This document shows, one piece after another, positions 26,966 to 34,457 of a DNA stretch of 64,000 bases. A program made the position numbers and the translations under genes. How positions within the stretch are numbered: the first letter of the stretch is position 1; each line of letters starts with the position of its first letter. The DNA lies in assembly GCF_022271435.1 (NCBI RefSeq), contig NZ_JAFIQY010000026.1, positions 1-64,000 of the forward strand, given 5' to 3'. Under the pieces are notes generated by a model. That model was not told the DNA's origin. It saw only the letters and a program-made list of their open reading frames with translations, and ran no database searches. Source of the stretch: Streptomyces monomycini. Its GTDB lineage: Bacteria > Actinomycetota > Actinomycetes > Streptomycetales > Streptomycetaceae.

Positions 26966-27053
26966 GTGAGTGCTCCTTGACGGACGGATGGACGGATGAA
27001 CGCATAGAAGAGTAGCCGATCGGAGGACCGACCCCACAATCGGCTACTGTCAG

Positions 27054-27126
27054 TAGCGGTGACCGGACTTGAACCGGTGACACAGCGATTATGAGCCGCT
27101 TGCTCTACCGACTGAGCTACACCGCT
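27054..27126 (-). tRNA. tRNA-Met (CAT)
   Basis: A 73-nt cloverleaf with acceptor AGCGGTG pairing, anticodon CAT and GTTCAAGTCC T-arm. The A1-T72 pair and absence of three G-C pairs in the anticodon stem suggest the elongator form. CCA is not encoded. Confidence 0.93.
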
Positions 27127-27141
27127 GTGATGCGAGTGGAC

Positions 27142-27157
27142 CCCGCCCGAAGGCGGG
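27142..27157 (-). other. Small hairpin between tRNA genes
   Basis: CCCGCC and GGCGGG close on a loop that reads UUCG on the - strand, in the 47-nt spacer between tRNA-Thr and tRNA-Met. It is probably a processing or stability element of a common precursor. Confidence 0.4.
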
Positions 27158-27173
27158 ATACCTCACACATCAG

Positions 27174-27246
27174 AGCCCCAATACGGAATCGAACCGTAGA
27201 CCTTCTCCTTACCATGGAGACGCTCTGCCGACTGAGCTATTGGGGC
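27174..27246 (-). tRNA. tRNA-Thr (GGT)
   Basis: A 73-nt cloverleaf: acceptor GCCCCAA/TTGGGGC, anticodon loop ATGGTAA giving GGT, GGTTCGATTCC T-arm. CCA is not encoded. It is the first of the tRNA-Thr/tRNA-Met/rpmG series. Confidence 0.94.
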
Positions 27247-27428
27247 GAGCGATGAAGACATTACACGGCCTGCCGCCAAAGGTGAAATCCGTATCCGCAG
27301 CCCCGCCCCGGCCGCCCCCGGCACCACACCGGTACGACTATTTCGCGCCTCCGTGAAGCTCCCCGGAGCGCCCCCTAGGCTCGGACCACGCTGCGTGATC
27401 TTGCACGCCCGGTCCTTCGAGGAGCGCG

Positions 27429-28718
27429 ATGTCCGACAGCAGTCAGCCGCAGCCGGGGCCCGAGAGGGCCACGGGCAGCGACGGCACGGGCGCCGCGGCA
27501 GGCACCCTGGTCCTGTGCGACGCCCGGCTCGCCGACGGCCGCGTGGTGGACGTACGGCTCAGCGGCGGGCGCATCGAGGCGGTCGGCACGGCGGGCAGCC
27601 TCGCCCCGCAGGGCTCCCGCGTCGACCTCGGCGGATACCTGCTGCTCCCGGCCCCCGCCGAGCCGCACGCGCACTGCGACACCGCGCTGACCGCCGACGC
27701 CGCCGGCCCCGTCGCCGACACGCTCGAAGCCGTGCAGCGCCGCACCACCGAGGCGGCCCTGCTGCAACTCGGCCACGGCGCGACGGCCCTGCGCGCCCAC
27801 GTACGGATCGGCGACGTCCAGGGGCTGCGGTCGCTGGAGGCCGTCCTCCAGGCGGGCCGGTCGCTGCGCGGACTGGCCGAGCTGTCCGCGGTCGCGGTGC
27901 CGCGGCTGCTCACCGGGGCGGCCGGCGCGGACGGACTGGCGATGCTGCGGGACGCTCTCAAGATGGGCGCCACGGTGGTCGGCGGCTGCCCGGACCTCGA
28001 CCCCGACCCCGCCGGATACGCCGAGACCGTCCTGGAGCTGGCGAACGAGCACGGCTGCGCGGTGGACCTGCACACCGACGGCGACGACCCCGCGCGCCTC
28101 GCCCGGTTCGCCGCGATGGCGGGCGGGCTGCGGCCCGGCGTGACCCTCGGACCCTGCGCGGGCCTGTCGGCGCTGCCGCCGGAGGTGGCGGCGCGCACCG
28201 CCGAGCAGCTCGCGGCCGCCGGCGTGACGGTCGTCTGCCTGCCACAGGGCGGCTGTGCGGCCCTGGAGCGGCAGGGCGCCCAGCCGGGGCACGGCGGGGC
28301 CACGGGCGGCCTGGCGACCCGCTCAGCGCCCGTACGGCTGCTCCGCGCGGCCGGCGTCCGGGTGGCGGCGGGCAGCGGCGCCCTGCGCGACGCAGCGAAC
28401 CCGGTGGGCCGCGGTGACCCCCTGGAGGCGGCGTACCTGCTGGTCTCCATGGGCGAGGCGGGCCCCGAGACCGCCTACGGGGCGGTCAGCACGGCCGCCC
28501 GCGCGACGCTGGGCCTGCCGGAAGTCCGCGTCGAAGCGGGCTTCCCCGCCGAACTGCTGGCCGTACGGGGCGAGAGCCTCGCCGGGGTGCTGTCCCTCGC
28601 GTACAGCCGGATCGTCGTCCACCAGGGACGCGTGGTGGCCCGGACGAGCGCGGTGCGCGAGTACTGCGACTCGGCGGCGGTGGTGGCGCTGGAACTGCCG
28701 CGTCAGTCGCAGCGGTGA
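27429..28718 (+). CDS. Amidohydrolase/cytosine-deaminase-like protein with degraded active site
   Basis: The protein (429 residues) has the amidohydrolase fold: an N-terminal beta-sandwich strand set, the barrel start with His80 and His82 (EPHAHCDT), His214 in LHTDG, and a C-terminal sandwich. It is most like the cytosine deaminase branch. Compared with E. coli CodA, as I recall it, the metal pair His61/His63 and His214 are kept, but Gln156, Glu217, His246 and Asp313 appear replaced (PRL, HTDG, GPCAG and GSGALRD at the matching places). It may therefore bind but not deaminate a pyrimidine-like ligand, or catalyse something else. The start is the ATG at 27429 after GAGGAGCG. It diverges from tRNA-Thr and is followed by an unrelated reductase-like gene. 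Confidence 0.75.
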   Translation: MSDSSQPQPGPERATGSDGTGAAAGTLVLCDARLADGRVVDVRLSGGRIEAVGTAGSLAPQGSRVDLGGYLLLPAPAEPHAHCDTALTADAAGPVADTLEAVQRRTTEAALLQLGHGATALRAHVRIGDVQGLRSLEAVLQAGRSLRGLAELSAVAVPRLLTGAAGADGLAMLRDALKMGATVVGGCPDLDPDPAGYAETVLELANEHGCAVDLHTDGDDPARLARFAAMAGGLRPGVTLGPCAGLSALPPEVAARTAEQLAAAGVTVVCLPQGGCAALERQGAQPGHGGATGGLATRSAPVRLLRAAGVRVAAGSGALRDAANPVGRGDPLEAAYLLVSMGEAGPETAYGAVSTAARATLGLPEVRVEAGFPAELLAVRGESLAGVLSLAYSRIVVHQGRVVARTSAVREYCDSAAVVALELPRQSQR

Positions 28719-28799
28719 GCGAAGGAGGCCGGGCCCCGATGCGCCTCCGGCCGCCCGGGCTGCCGCGCCGGGCCGGGTGACAGGCGTACGGTCGGGATC

Positions 28800-29462
28800 A
28801 TGCGCATTGTCATCGCAGGTGGACATGGTCAGATCGCGCTGCGGCTGGAGCGACTGCTCGCCGGGCGCGGGGACGAGGTGGCGGGCATCATCCGCCGGCC
28901 CGAACAGGCCGGGGACCTGCTGTCCGCCGGTGCCGAGCCGGTCGTCTGCGACCTGGAGACGGCCACCGTCGCAGACATCGCCCGGCACCTCGAAGGGGCG
29001 GACGCGGCGGTCTTCGCGGCGGGAGCCGGGCCGGGCAGCGGCATCGACCGCAAGGAGTCGGTGGACCGCGGCGCCGCGTCCCTCTTCGCGGACGCGGCGG
29101 AGGCGGCCGGCGTGCGGCGCTTCGTGGTCGTGTCGTCGATGGGCGCCGACACGGAACCGCCGGCGGGCACCGACGAGGTGTTCGCCGCGTATCTGCGGGC
29201 CAAGGGCGCCGCGGACGCCGACGTACGCGCCCGTTCCGGCCTGGACTGGACGATCCTGCGGCCGGGCCGCCTGACGGACGACCCGGGCACCGGCCTGGTC
29301 CGGCTGGCCGAGTCGACCGGCCGCGACGCGATCCCCCGGGACGACGTGGCGGCCGTACTCGCCGCCCTCCTGGACGAGCCGCGCACGATCGGCCGCACGC
29401 TGGAGCTGATCAGCGGCGGCACTCCGGTCGACGAGGCCGTCCGGGCGGTCGCGGCCGACTGA
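28800..29462 (+). CDS. NAD(P)-binding atypical SDR protein
   Basis: The protein (220 residues) is an atypical short-chain dehydrogenase of the NAD(P)H-binding YwnB/NmrA-like type. The dinucleotide loop MRIVIAGGHGQIA is at the very N-terminus, the VVVSSMGAD strand is near residue 115, and DWTILRPGRL is near 158. The catalytic Tyr-x3-Lys of classical SDRs appears as YLRAK. Such proteins may be reductases or redox sensors. It starts 81 nt after the amidohydrolase and may be in the same transcript. The substrate is unknown. Confidence 0.8.
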   Translation: MRIVIAGGHGQIALRLERLLAGRGDEVAGIIRRPEQAGDLLSAGAEPVVCDLETATVADIARHLEGADAAVFAAGAGPGSGIDRKESVDRGAASLFADAAEAAGVRRFVVVSSMGADTEPPAGTDEVFAAYLRAKGAADADVRARSGLDWTILRPGRLTDDPGTGLVRLAESTGRDAIPRDDVAAVLAALLDEPRTIGRTLELISGGTPVDEAVRAVAAD

Positions 29463-29534
29463 GCCGTCCGGGCCCCGCTCCGCGGCGTACGCGCTGCGGG
29501 GCCCCGGCCCTCGTACGGCGAGAATCCGGCAAGC

Positions 29535-29574
29535 GAAAAGGCCCTGATCCGTTCTCACGGACCAGGGCCTTTTC
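29535..29574 (-). terminator. tRNA-Tyr terminator
   Basis: A 17-bp stem (GAAAAGGCCCTG side) with a 6-nt loop. One pair is a G-U wobble only on the - strand RNA, and the stem ends in CTTTTC on that strand. The T-run on the + side may also stop transcription from the reductase gene. Confidence 0.88.
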
Positions 29575-29581
29575 GGACCTG

Positions 29582-29663
29582 TGGCGGCGCCAGGATTCGA
29601 ACCTGGGAAGGCTGAGCCGGCAGATTTACAGTCTGCTCCCTTTGGCCGCTCGGGCACACCGCC
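29582..29663 (-). tRNA. tRNA-Tyr (GTA)
   Basis: An 82-nt class II tRNA with a long variable arm, acceptor GGCGGTG/CGCCGCC, anticodon loop CTGTAAA giving GTA, GGTTCGAATCC T-arm. CCA is not encoded. Confidence 0.94.
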
Positions 29664-29856
29664 ATGGGTTTTGCTGCCGGGAGATCCGCCGGTGTGGCGT
29701 CGCTCCGTGGCAACGACGTAAACCATACCCGATGGCCGGGGGTGGTTCGCCACTCGGTTCTTCCCGGACCGATCATGCTCGGGGTGACTAGGCTTGCGTA
29801 GCGGTCCCAGGTGGGCCGTACCCCTGACGGATCTATGTACGAGGAGCCAACTCAAG

Positions 29857-30345
29857 ATGGCCGACTCCAGTTTCGACATCGTCTCGAAGGTCGAGCGGCA
29901 GGAGGTCGACAACGCCCTCAACCAGGCCGCCAAGGAGATCTCGCAGCGCTACGACTTCAAGGGCGTGGACGCGTCGATCAAGTGGTCGGGCGAGAAGATC
30001 GAGATGCGGGCCAACGCCGAGGAGCGTGTGAAGGCCGTCCTCGACATCTTCCAGTCCAAGCTGGTCAAGCGCGGGATCTCGCTGAAGGCCCTGGACGCGG
30101 GCGAGCCGGAGGCCTCCGGCAAGGAGTACAAGATCTTCGCCTCCCTCGAAGAGGGCATCTCGCAGGAGAACGCGAAGAAGGTCGCCAAGATCATCCGCGA
30201 CGAGGGCCCGAAGGGCGTCAAGGCGCAGGTGCAGGGCGACGAGCTGCGCGTCAGCTCGAAGAGCCGGGACGACCTCCAGGCCGTGCAGCAGCTGCTGAAG
30301 GGCAAGGACCTGGACTTCGCGCTGCAGTACGTGAACTACCGGTAG
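29857..30345 (+). CDS. yajQ: YajQ-family nucleotide-binding protein
   Basis: The protein (162 residues, the family length) begins MADSSFDIVSKVERQEVDNA and contains the two ferredoxin-like domains of YajQ, with the conserved RYDFKG motif near residue 32 and LQYVNYR at the end. Members bind nucleotides, and cyclic di-GMP in Xanthomonas. The ATG at 29857 follows GAGGAG. It ends in its own strong terminator. It acts in the cytoplasm; its partner here is unknown. Confidence 0.93.
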   Translation: MADSSFDIVSKVERQEVDNALNQAAKEISQRYDFKGVDASIKWSGEKIEMRANAEERVKAVLDIFQSKLVKRGISLKALDAGEPEASGKEYKIFASLEEGISQENAKKVAKIIRDEGPKGVKAQVQGDELRVSSKSRDDLQAVQQLLKGKDLDFALQYVNYR

Positions 30346-30386
30346 TCCATCGGCGTTCCGCCGGTGCGCCCGGCGACGGAAACGAC

Positions 30387-30428
30387 CGGGGGCGCGGCAC
30401 CGAGAACCGTCTCGGCGCCGCGCCCCCG
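30387..30428 (+). terminator. yajQ terminator
   Basis: A long stem (CGGGGGCGCGGC with complement, one A-C mismatch, then CCGAGA/TCTCGG) with a 4-nt loop, 41 nt after the stop. Confidence 0.8.
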
Positions 30429-30432
30429 TCGC

Positions 30433-30475
30433 GTTCCGCACGCCTTGTTCCGCACGCCTTGTTCCCCCACGCCTT
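30433..30475. repeat. 14-bp tandem repeat
   Basis: GTTCCGCACGCCTT occurs twice in direct succession, then a third degenerate copy. It fills the short gap between the yajQ terminator and the convergent membrane-protein gene. Confidence 0.75.
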
Positions 30476-30477
30476 CT

Positions 30478-31644
30478 CTATCCCGGGTCGCCTGCCTGCC
30501 GGGCGCGCTTGCGGCGCGTGAACAGAACGGTCGCCAGTGCGAGAGCGGCGGCGGCAGCGGCCACGGCCAGCTCGGCCTTCCGGGGACGGCCGGCGTCCCG
30601 GGCAGCATCCGGTGCGGGGGACGCTCCGGGTTCGGCCGGGACGGGCGGGGCGGCCTTGCCGGGCGGAGCGGTGTCCGTGATCTCCAGCCTGATCGGTGCC
30701 GTGTTGTTCGTGGGGTCGGTGTCCCCCTCGATGGGCTCGCGTACCGAGACCTTTCCCTCGGCGCCGTCCACCCGCCGGTCGATCCGTACGCGCAGGTCCT
30801 CGTAGTTGGGCTGACCGCCGCACTGAATGTGTCCGTCCAGGTCGTCCTGCCAGCAGGTGGAGATCTCGGAGGGGGTCCCCTCCCGCTCCTCCCTCGTCAG
30901 CGGGGCGAACGACGTCCCCGGCGGCAGCTCCACGCGCACCCCGCCGGCCCCGTCGCCGATGTTCGCCATCTCCGCGGTGGCGTACTCCCCGACCCTGCCG
31001 CGGAGCGTGACGCCCTTGACCTTCCAGTCCGCCTTCTTGCTGTTCGAGGGCGAGGCGAAGCGCAGTTCCCCGCCGCCCTCGACCGTGTCGCCGGCGACCG
31101 GTACCAGGCCGAGCGCGGGCTCCGAGCCGCGTCGGCCGGAGCTCTTGTAGTCCTCGGCGTACGGGGGCGGGTCGCCCAGCGGCCAGACGGCGTAGCGGTA
31201 CGCCCCCTCGACCGTGACGTGCTCACTGGTGACCGCCGGGAGCGGCTCGGCGGTCTCGTACGCGGCTCCCACGGGCACGGCGTCCGGGAATTCGCAGAAG
31301 ACCGAGCTGCCGCCCACCGGGTAGTAGCAGTTGTCATGGCCCTCGGCGGCGCCGACGACGTCGAAGACCGCGTTGCTGACCTTCACGGCCAGCACCACAC
31401 CGCGGGCCGCCGGGACGTCCCCGGTGTTCTCGAAGGCGGGTGTCAGGCGGGGGACGGCCGCACGGGCGTCGACGCGGCCGGTCTCCGGATCGTCCGCGGG
31501 GAGGACGAAGGGCTCGTGGGAGCGGAGCGTGAAGGAGGGCCGCCCGCCGTTCCCGTACGGTGCGGCGGCGCCCGGCCCGAGCAGCACCGTCGCGGCGACG
31601 GCCGTCAGAAGTGCCGTGACCCGTCTGCCTGTTCGTTCCCTCAC
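30478..31644 (-). CDS. Secreted membrane-anchored protein of unknown function
   Basis: The protein has 388 residues from the GTG at 31644, which gives a normal signal peptide (VRERTGRRVTALLTAV then an AAA cleavage region). A long extracellular part holds two probable beta-sandwich repeats; the second has the 'DPTNNTAPIRLEI' ending seen in DUF11/CARDB-like adhesive domains. Near the C-terminus are a Pro/Ala linker, one membrane helix and an RRKRAR stop-transfer tail. There is no LPxTG or LAxTG sortase motif. It is probably an anchored surface protein. I do not recognise the family and no ligand can be named. The start is uncertain by about 20 codons. Confidence 0.65.
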   Translation of the reverse strand: MRERTGRRVTALLTAVAATVLLGPGAAAPYGNGGRPSFTLRSHEPFVLPADDPETGRVDARAAVPRLTPAFENTGDVPAARGVVLAVKVSNAVFDVVGAAEGHDNCYYPVGGSSVFCEFPDAVPVGAAYETAEPLPAVTSEHVTVEGAYRYAVWPLGDPPPYAEDYKSSGRRGSEPALGLVPVAGDTVEGGGELRFASPSNSKKADWKVKGVTLRGRVGEYATAEMANIGDGAGGVRVELPPGTSFAPLTREEREGTPSEISTCWQDDLDGHIQCGGQPNYEDLRVRIDRRVDGAEGKVSVREPIEGDTDPTNNTAPIRLEITDTAPPGKAAPPVPAEPGASPAPDAARDAGRPRKAELAVAAAAAALALATVLFTRRKRARQAGDPG

Positions 31645-31759
31645 CGACGCCCACCCCCCGTGTCCCGAATCGGCCTCGAAGGGGACACCCTCGCACACCG
31701 CGCGCATGTCGAGACCCGGCGCTTGACCTCAATCTTGGTTGAGGTCGGAGGCTGTTCGC

Positions 31760-32488
31760 ATGACTTCGGAAACGCACACCCAGCAGGCCGAGTACGTCCA
31801 CCACACCGCACCGGGCGGCACCCCGGACCCGGACGCCTTCCGGGTGGACACCTTCCCCGACATCCGGCGGGCCGGCGTCGGCACCGTGCTGATCAGCGAG
31901 TGGGACGCGGAGAACCCCGAGCGGCAGCAGGCCATGGCCGAGGGCGCCGCGCGGGCGCTGCGGGCGGCGCCGCTGCCGGACGGGCTGGTCTCGCAGGTCT
32001 ACCTCACCGGTACGGACGGCCGCACCGTACTCGGCTTCGGGCAGTGGGAGGAGGGGCGGGCAGGGGCGTCCCAACAGGCCGTCGAGGCGGGCGGGGCGCG
32101 GCGCTACCGCTACTACCGCAGCCTGCTGCCGCAGGGTGAGCAGCCGGAGCCGGGGTGCGTGGTGGCCGTCTCCTTCGAGACGACGGGGCACGAGGCCGCG
32201 CAGCAGCTCGTCGACGGCCTGCTGGACCTGCTGGGCGAGGTGCAGCCGGGTTCGGCCGAGACCTCGCGGACCGGGTCCGGCGGCATCTCCTCGAACTTCC
32301 ACATCAGCGAGGACGGCACCCGGGTCTTCAACTACAGCGAGTGGACGGACGAGGCCGCGCACCAGCGCACGGTCGAGACGTCGTTGCAGCAGGGCGGCGC
32401 GGTGATGAACCTGATCGCGGGCATCCCGGGCGTCACCCCGCTCGGTTTCCAGCGGTACGTGACGCCTCGGGGGCTCGTACGGCGGTGA
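31760..32488 (+). CDS. Antibiotic-biosynthesis-monooxygenase (ABM)-like protein
   Basis: The protein has 242 residues arranged as two ABM-like ferredoxin-fold halves, each with a 'V..Y/W..W..' core strand (LGFGQWEEGRAG; FNYSEWTDEAAHQ) as in heme-degrading or polyketide-oxidising ABM proteins. No cofactor motif can be assigned. The ATG at 31760 follows GGAGG. It diverges from the secreted protein gene with an intergenic gap of 115 bp and converges with yccF. Confidence 0.7.
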   Translation: MTSETHTQQAEYVHHTAPGGTPDPDAFRVDTFPDIRRAGVGTVLISEWDAENPERQQAMAEGAARALRAAPLPDGLVSQVYLTGTDGRTVLGFGQWEEGRAGASQQAVEAGGARRYRYYRSLLPQGEQPEPGCVVAVSFETTGHEAAQQLVDGLLDLLGEVQPGSAETSRTGSGGISSNFHISEDGTRVFNYSEWTDEAAHQRTVETSLQQGGAVMNLIAGIPGVTPLGFQRYVTPRGLVRR

Positions 32489-32574
32489 GAGGACGGGCCG
32501 GGGCCGGGTCGGGGCCGGGCCGGCCGTCCAGGGCGCCCGGGAACGCCCGGGAGCGCCCGGCTGTCGGCCTCGGC

Positions 32575-32970
32575 TCAGTAACGCCCGGCGAAGGGCTGGT
32601 CCGTCGGGACGATCTCGCGGCCGAGCGGAAGCAGGGAGATCGGGATCATCTTGAAGTTGGCGATGCCGAACGGGATGCCGATGATCGTCACGCACTGCAG
32701 GGCGCCCGTGACGATGTGACCCAGCGCCAGCCACCAGCCCGCGAAGACGACCCAGATGACGTTGCCGATCACCGAGCCCGCGCCCGCGTCGCGCCGCTCC
32801 ACCGTCGTACGGCCGAAGGGCCACAGCGCATAGCCCGCGATACGGAACGAAGCGACGCCGAAGGGGATCGTGATGATCAGAATGCAGCAGATGATGCCCG
32901 CGATGACGTAACCGATGGCCATCCACAAGCCGCTCAGGATCAGCCAGATGACGTTGAGGATGAGCTTCAT
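32575..32970 (-). CDS. yccF: YccF-family inner membrane protein
   Basis: The protein has 131 residues and two copies of the YccF domain. Each copy is a hydrophobic helix followed by the conserved IPFG segment (ITIPFGVASFRIA and IGIPFGIANFKM), so it spans the membrane about four times. The ATG at 32970 is preceded by GGAAGG. The function of the family is not known. It is 215 nt downstream of htpX on the same strand, and its promoter region contains the repeat described at 33108-33198. Confidence 0.85.
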   Translation of the reverse strand: MKLILNVIWLILSGLWMAIGYVIAGIICCILIITIPFGVASFRIAGYALWPFGRTTVERRDAGAGSVIGNVIWVVFAGWWLALGHIVTGALQCVTIIGIPFGIANFKMIPISLLPLGREIVPTDQPFAGRY

Positions 32971-33107
32971 GGTCGGCAGCCTTCCGTGCACCTGCGTGGT
33001 GCGGTGGTGGTGTCTTTCCTCCAGGTAGACGCTGCGGTGGTCGGAAACAGTTGCGGCCGGTCACGGCCAGGTCGCGGCCGGCCCGGTACGGGCGGCGGGA
33101 ACCGGCC

Positions 33108-33198
33108 CGGTGTCAGGACTGACGGGTCGGCATCAGAACTGACGGACGGTGTCCGACGGGTCGGTGACAGGACGGACGGGCGGTGTCAGGACTGACGG
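33108..33198. repeat. 18-bp direct repeat pair around the htpX stop
   Basis: The 18-mer CGGTGTCAGGACTGACGG occurs at 33108-33125 and 33181-33198, with further GACGG-type fragments between. The second copy covers the htpX stop codon. Confidence 0.8.
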
Positions 33199-34049
33199 CC
33201 CGCCATCTGCTCCAGGCGGCTGATGCGCTCACGCATCGGCGGGTGGGTCGAGAAGAGCTTGGTCATGCCGTCGCCGGGCCGGAACGGGTTGGCGATCATC
33301 ATGTGGCTCGCCGTCTCCAGCCGCGGTTCGGCCGGCAGCGGGAGCTGCTGGGTGCCCGCCTCCAGCTTGCGGAGCGCGGAGGCCAGGGCGAGCGGGTCGC
33401 CGGTGAGCTGGGCGCCGGAGGCGTCGGCCTGGTACTCGCGGGAGCGGCTGACGGCCAGCTGGATGAGGGAGGCCGCCACCGGCCCGAGGATCATGATCAG
33501 GAGCGTCCCCAGGAAGCCGGGGCCCTCCTCGTCGTCGGAGCGGCCTATGGGAATCAGCCAGGCGAAGTTGACCAGGAACATCACCACCGAGGCCAGCGCT
33601 CCGGCCACGGACGAGATGAGGATGTCGCGGTTGTAGACATGGCTGAGTTCGTGCCCGATGACACCGCGCAGTTCGCGTTCGTCCAGGAGGTGCAGGATGC
33701 CGTCCGTGCAGCAGACGGCGGCGTTGCGGGGGTTGCGGCCGGTGGCGAAGGCGTTGGGCGCCTGGGTCGGTGAGATGTACAGCCGGGGCATGGGCTGGCG
33801 CGCGGCCGTGGAGAGCTCGCGGACCATGCGGTAGAGCTGCGGTGCCTGGAACTCGCTCACCGGGCGGGCGCGCATCGCCCGTAGTGCGAGTTTGTCGCTG
33901 TTCCAGTACGCGTAGGCGTTGGTTCCCAGGGCCACGAGGACCGCGACGATCAGGCCCGTACGGCCGAAAAGTCCGCCGATGACGATGATGAGTGCGGACA
34001 GTCCCCCGAGGAGTACGGCGGTCTTGAGCCCGTTGTGCCTGCGGTGCAC
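33186..34049 (-). CDS. htpX: HtpX-family membrane zinc metalloprotease
   Basis: HtpX (287 residues) is a membrane-bound M48B protease with its active site on the cytoplasmic side, which clears misfolded membrane proteins. Two membrane helices lie at the N-terminus (LLGGLSALIIVIGGLF and the next), the zinc site HELSH is near residue 131, and the third ligand Glu is in SREYQAD. Two further hydrophobic segments lie between. The conserved THPP motif near the end is present. The GTG at 34049 has GGAGGG at 6 nt and gives the family N-terminus; a longer frame is possible to 34103. Confidence 0.92.
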   Translation of the reverse strand: MHRRHNGLKTAVLLGGLSALIIVIGGLFGRTGLIVAVLVALGTNAYAYWNSDKLALRAMRARPVSEFQAPQLYRMVRELSTAARQPMPRLYISPTQAPNAFATGRNPRNAAVCCTDGILHLLDERELRGVIGHELSHVYNRDILISSVAGALASVVMFLVNFAWLIPIGRSDDEEGPGFLGTLLIMILGPVAASLIQLAVSRSREYQADASGAQLTGDPLALASALRKLEAGTQQLPLPAEPRLETASHMMIANPFRPGDGMTKLFSTHPPMRERISRLEQMAGRQS

Positions 34050-34457
34050 GGTACGCCCTCCAGGTGGTGCGGCAGGGGAACCCTTTGCTGACGTTTCCTC
34101 CACTTTTCAGTGGACCCTTTCTGTCTGGTCAACGCCAGATGAGGGGTGCTAGTTCCCTTGTGCATGCGGGGACGGCGTACGGCCGTGCGAGTGAGCCCGC
34201 GCACGGGTGTCTTCCGTGCGCTCCTGCGGGGGTGGTCGCGGGCGGTCGTATTCCGGACAGCAGGCGGCCGCGGAACCGTTCCGGAGTGGCCGGAGATCGC
34301 GTCCGGAGGGAAGGAAAGCGGCCGGGTGGTGGCCGGACCGTGCGCGGACAGCGGTCAGGAACGGACAGCGGTCAGAAACGGACCGCGGTCAGGAGCGGAC
34401 AGCGACCAGGAACGGCCCGCGATCAGGAGATGCGCCGGGAACGCCCGCCCGGCCCGC
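34050..34457. other. htpX-nuoN intergenic region
   Basis: This 408-bp gap should hold the htpX promoter on the left and the end of the nuo transcript on the right. The only structured element I see is the five-copy 17-bp repeat at 34345-34429. No coding frame is convincing and no strong terminator follows nuoN. Confidence 0.55.
34345..34429. repeat. Five-copy 17-bp tandem repeat
   Basis: Five contiguous 17-bp units of the type CGGACAGCGGTCAGGAA occupy 85 bp. The first two differ at one base, the last two are more diverged. It starts 28 bp beyond the nuoN stop. There are no spacers, so it is not a CRISPR array. Confidence 0.88.

Noticed and set aside
28719..28799. Terminator between the amidohydrolase and the SDR-like gene
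   Set aside because: Only short imperfect GC pairings are visible; nothing comparable to the other terminators.
30478..31644. Sortase-anchored surface protein
   Set aside because: No LPxTG or LAxTG motif precedes the C-terminal helix, so anchoring is by the helix itself.
34345..34429. Possible CRISPR array
   Set aside because: The 17-bp units are contiguous with no spacers, and there are no cas genes.
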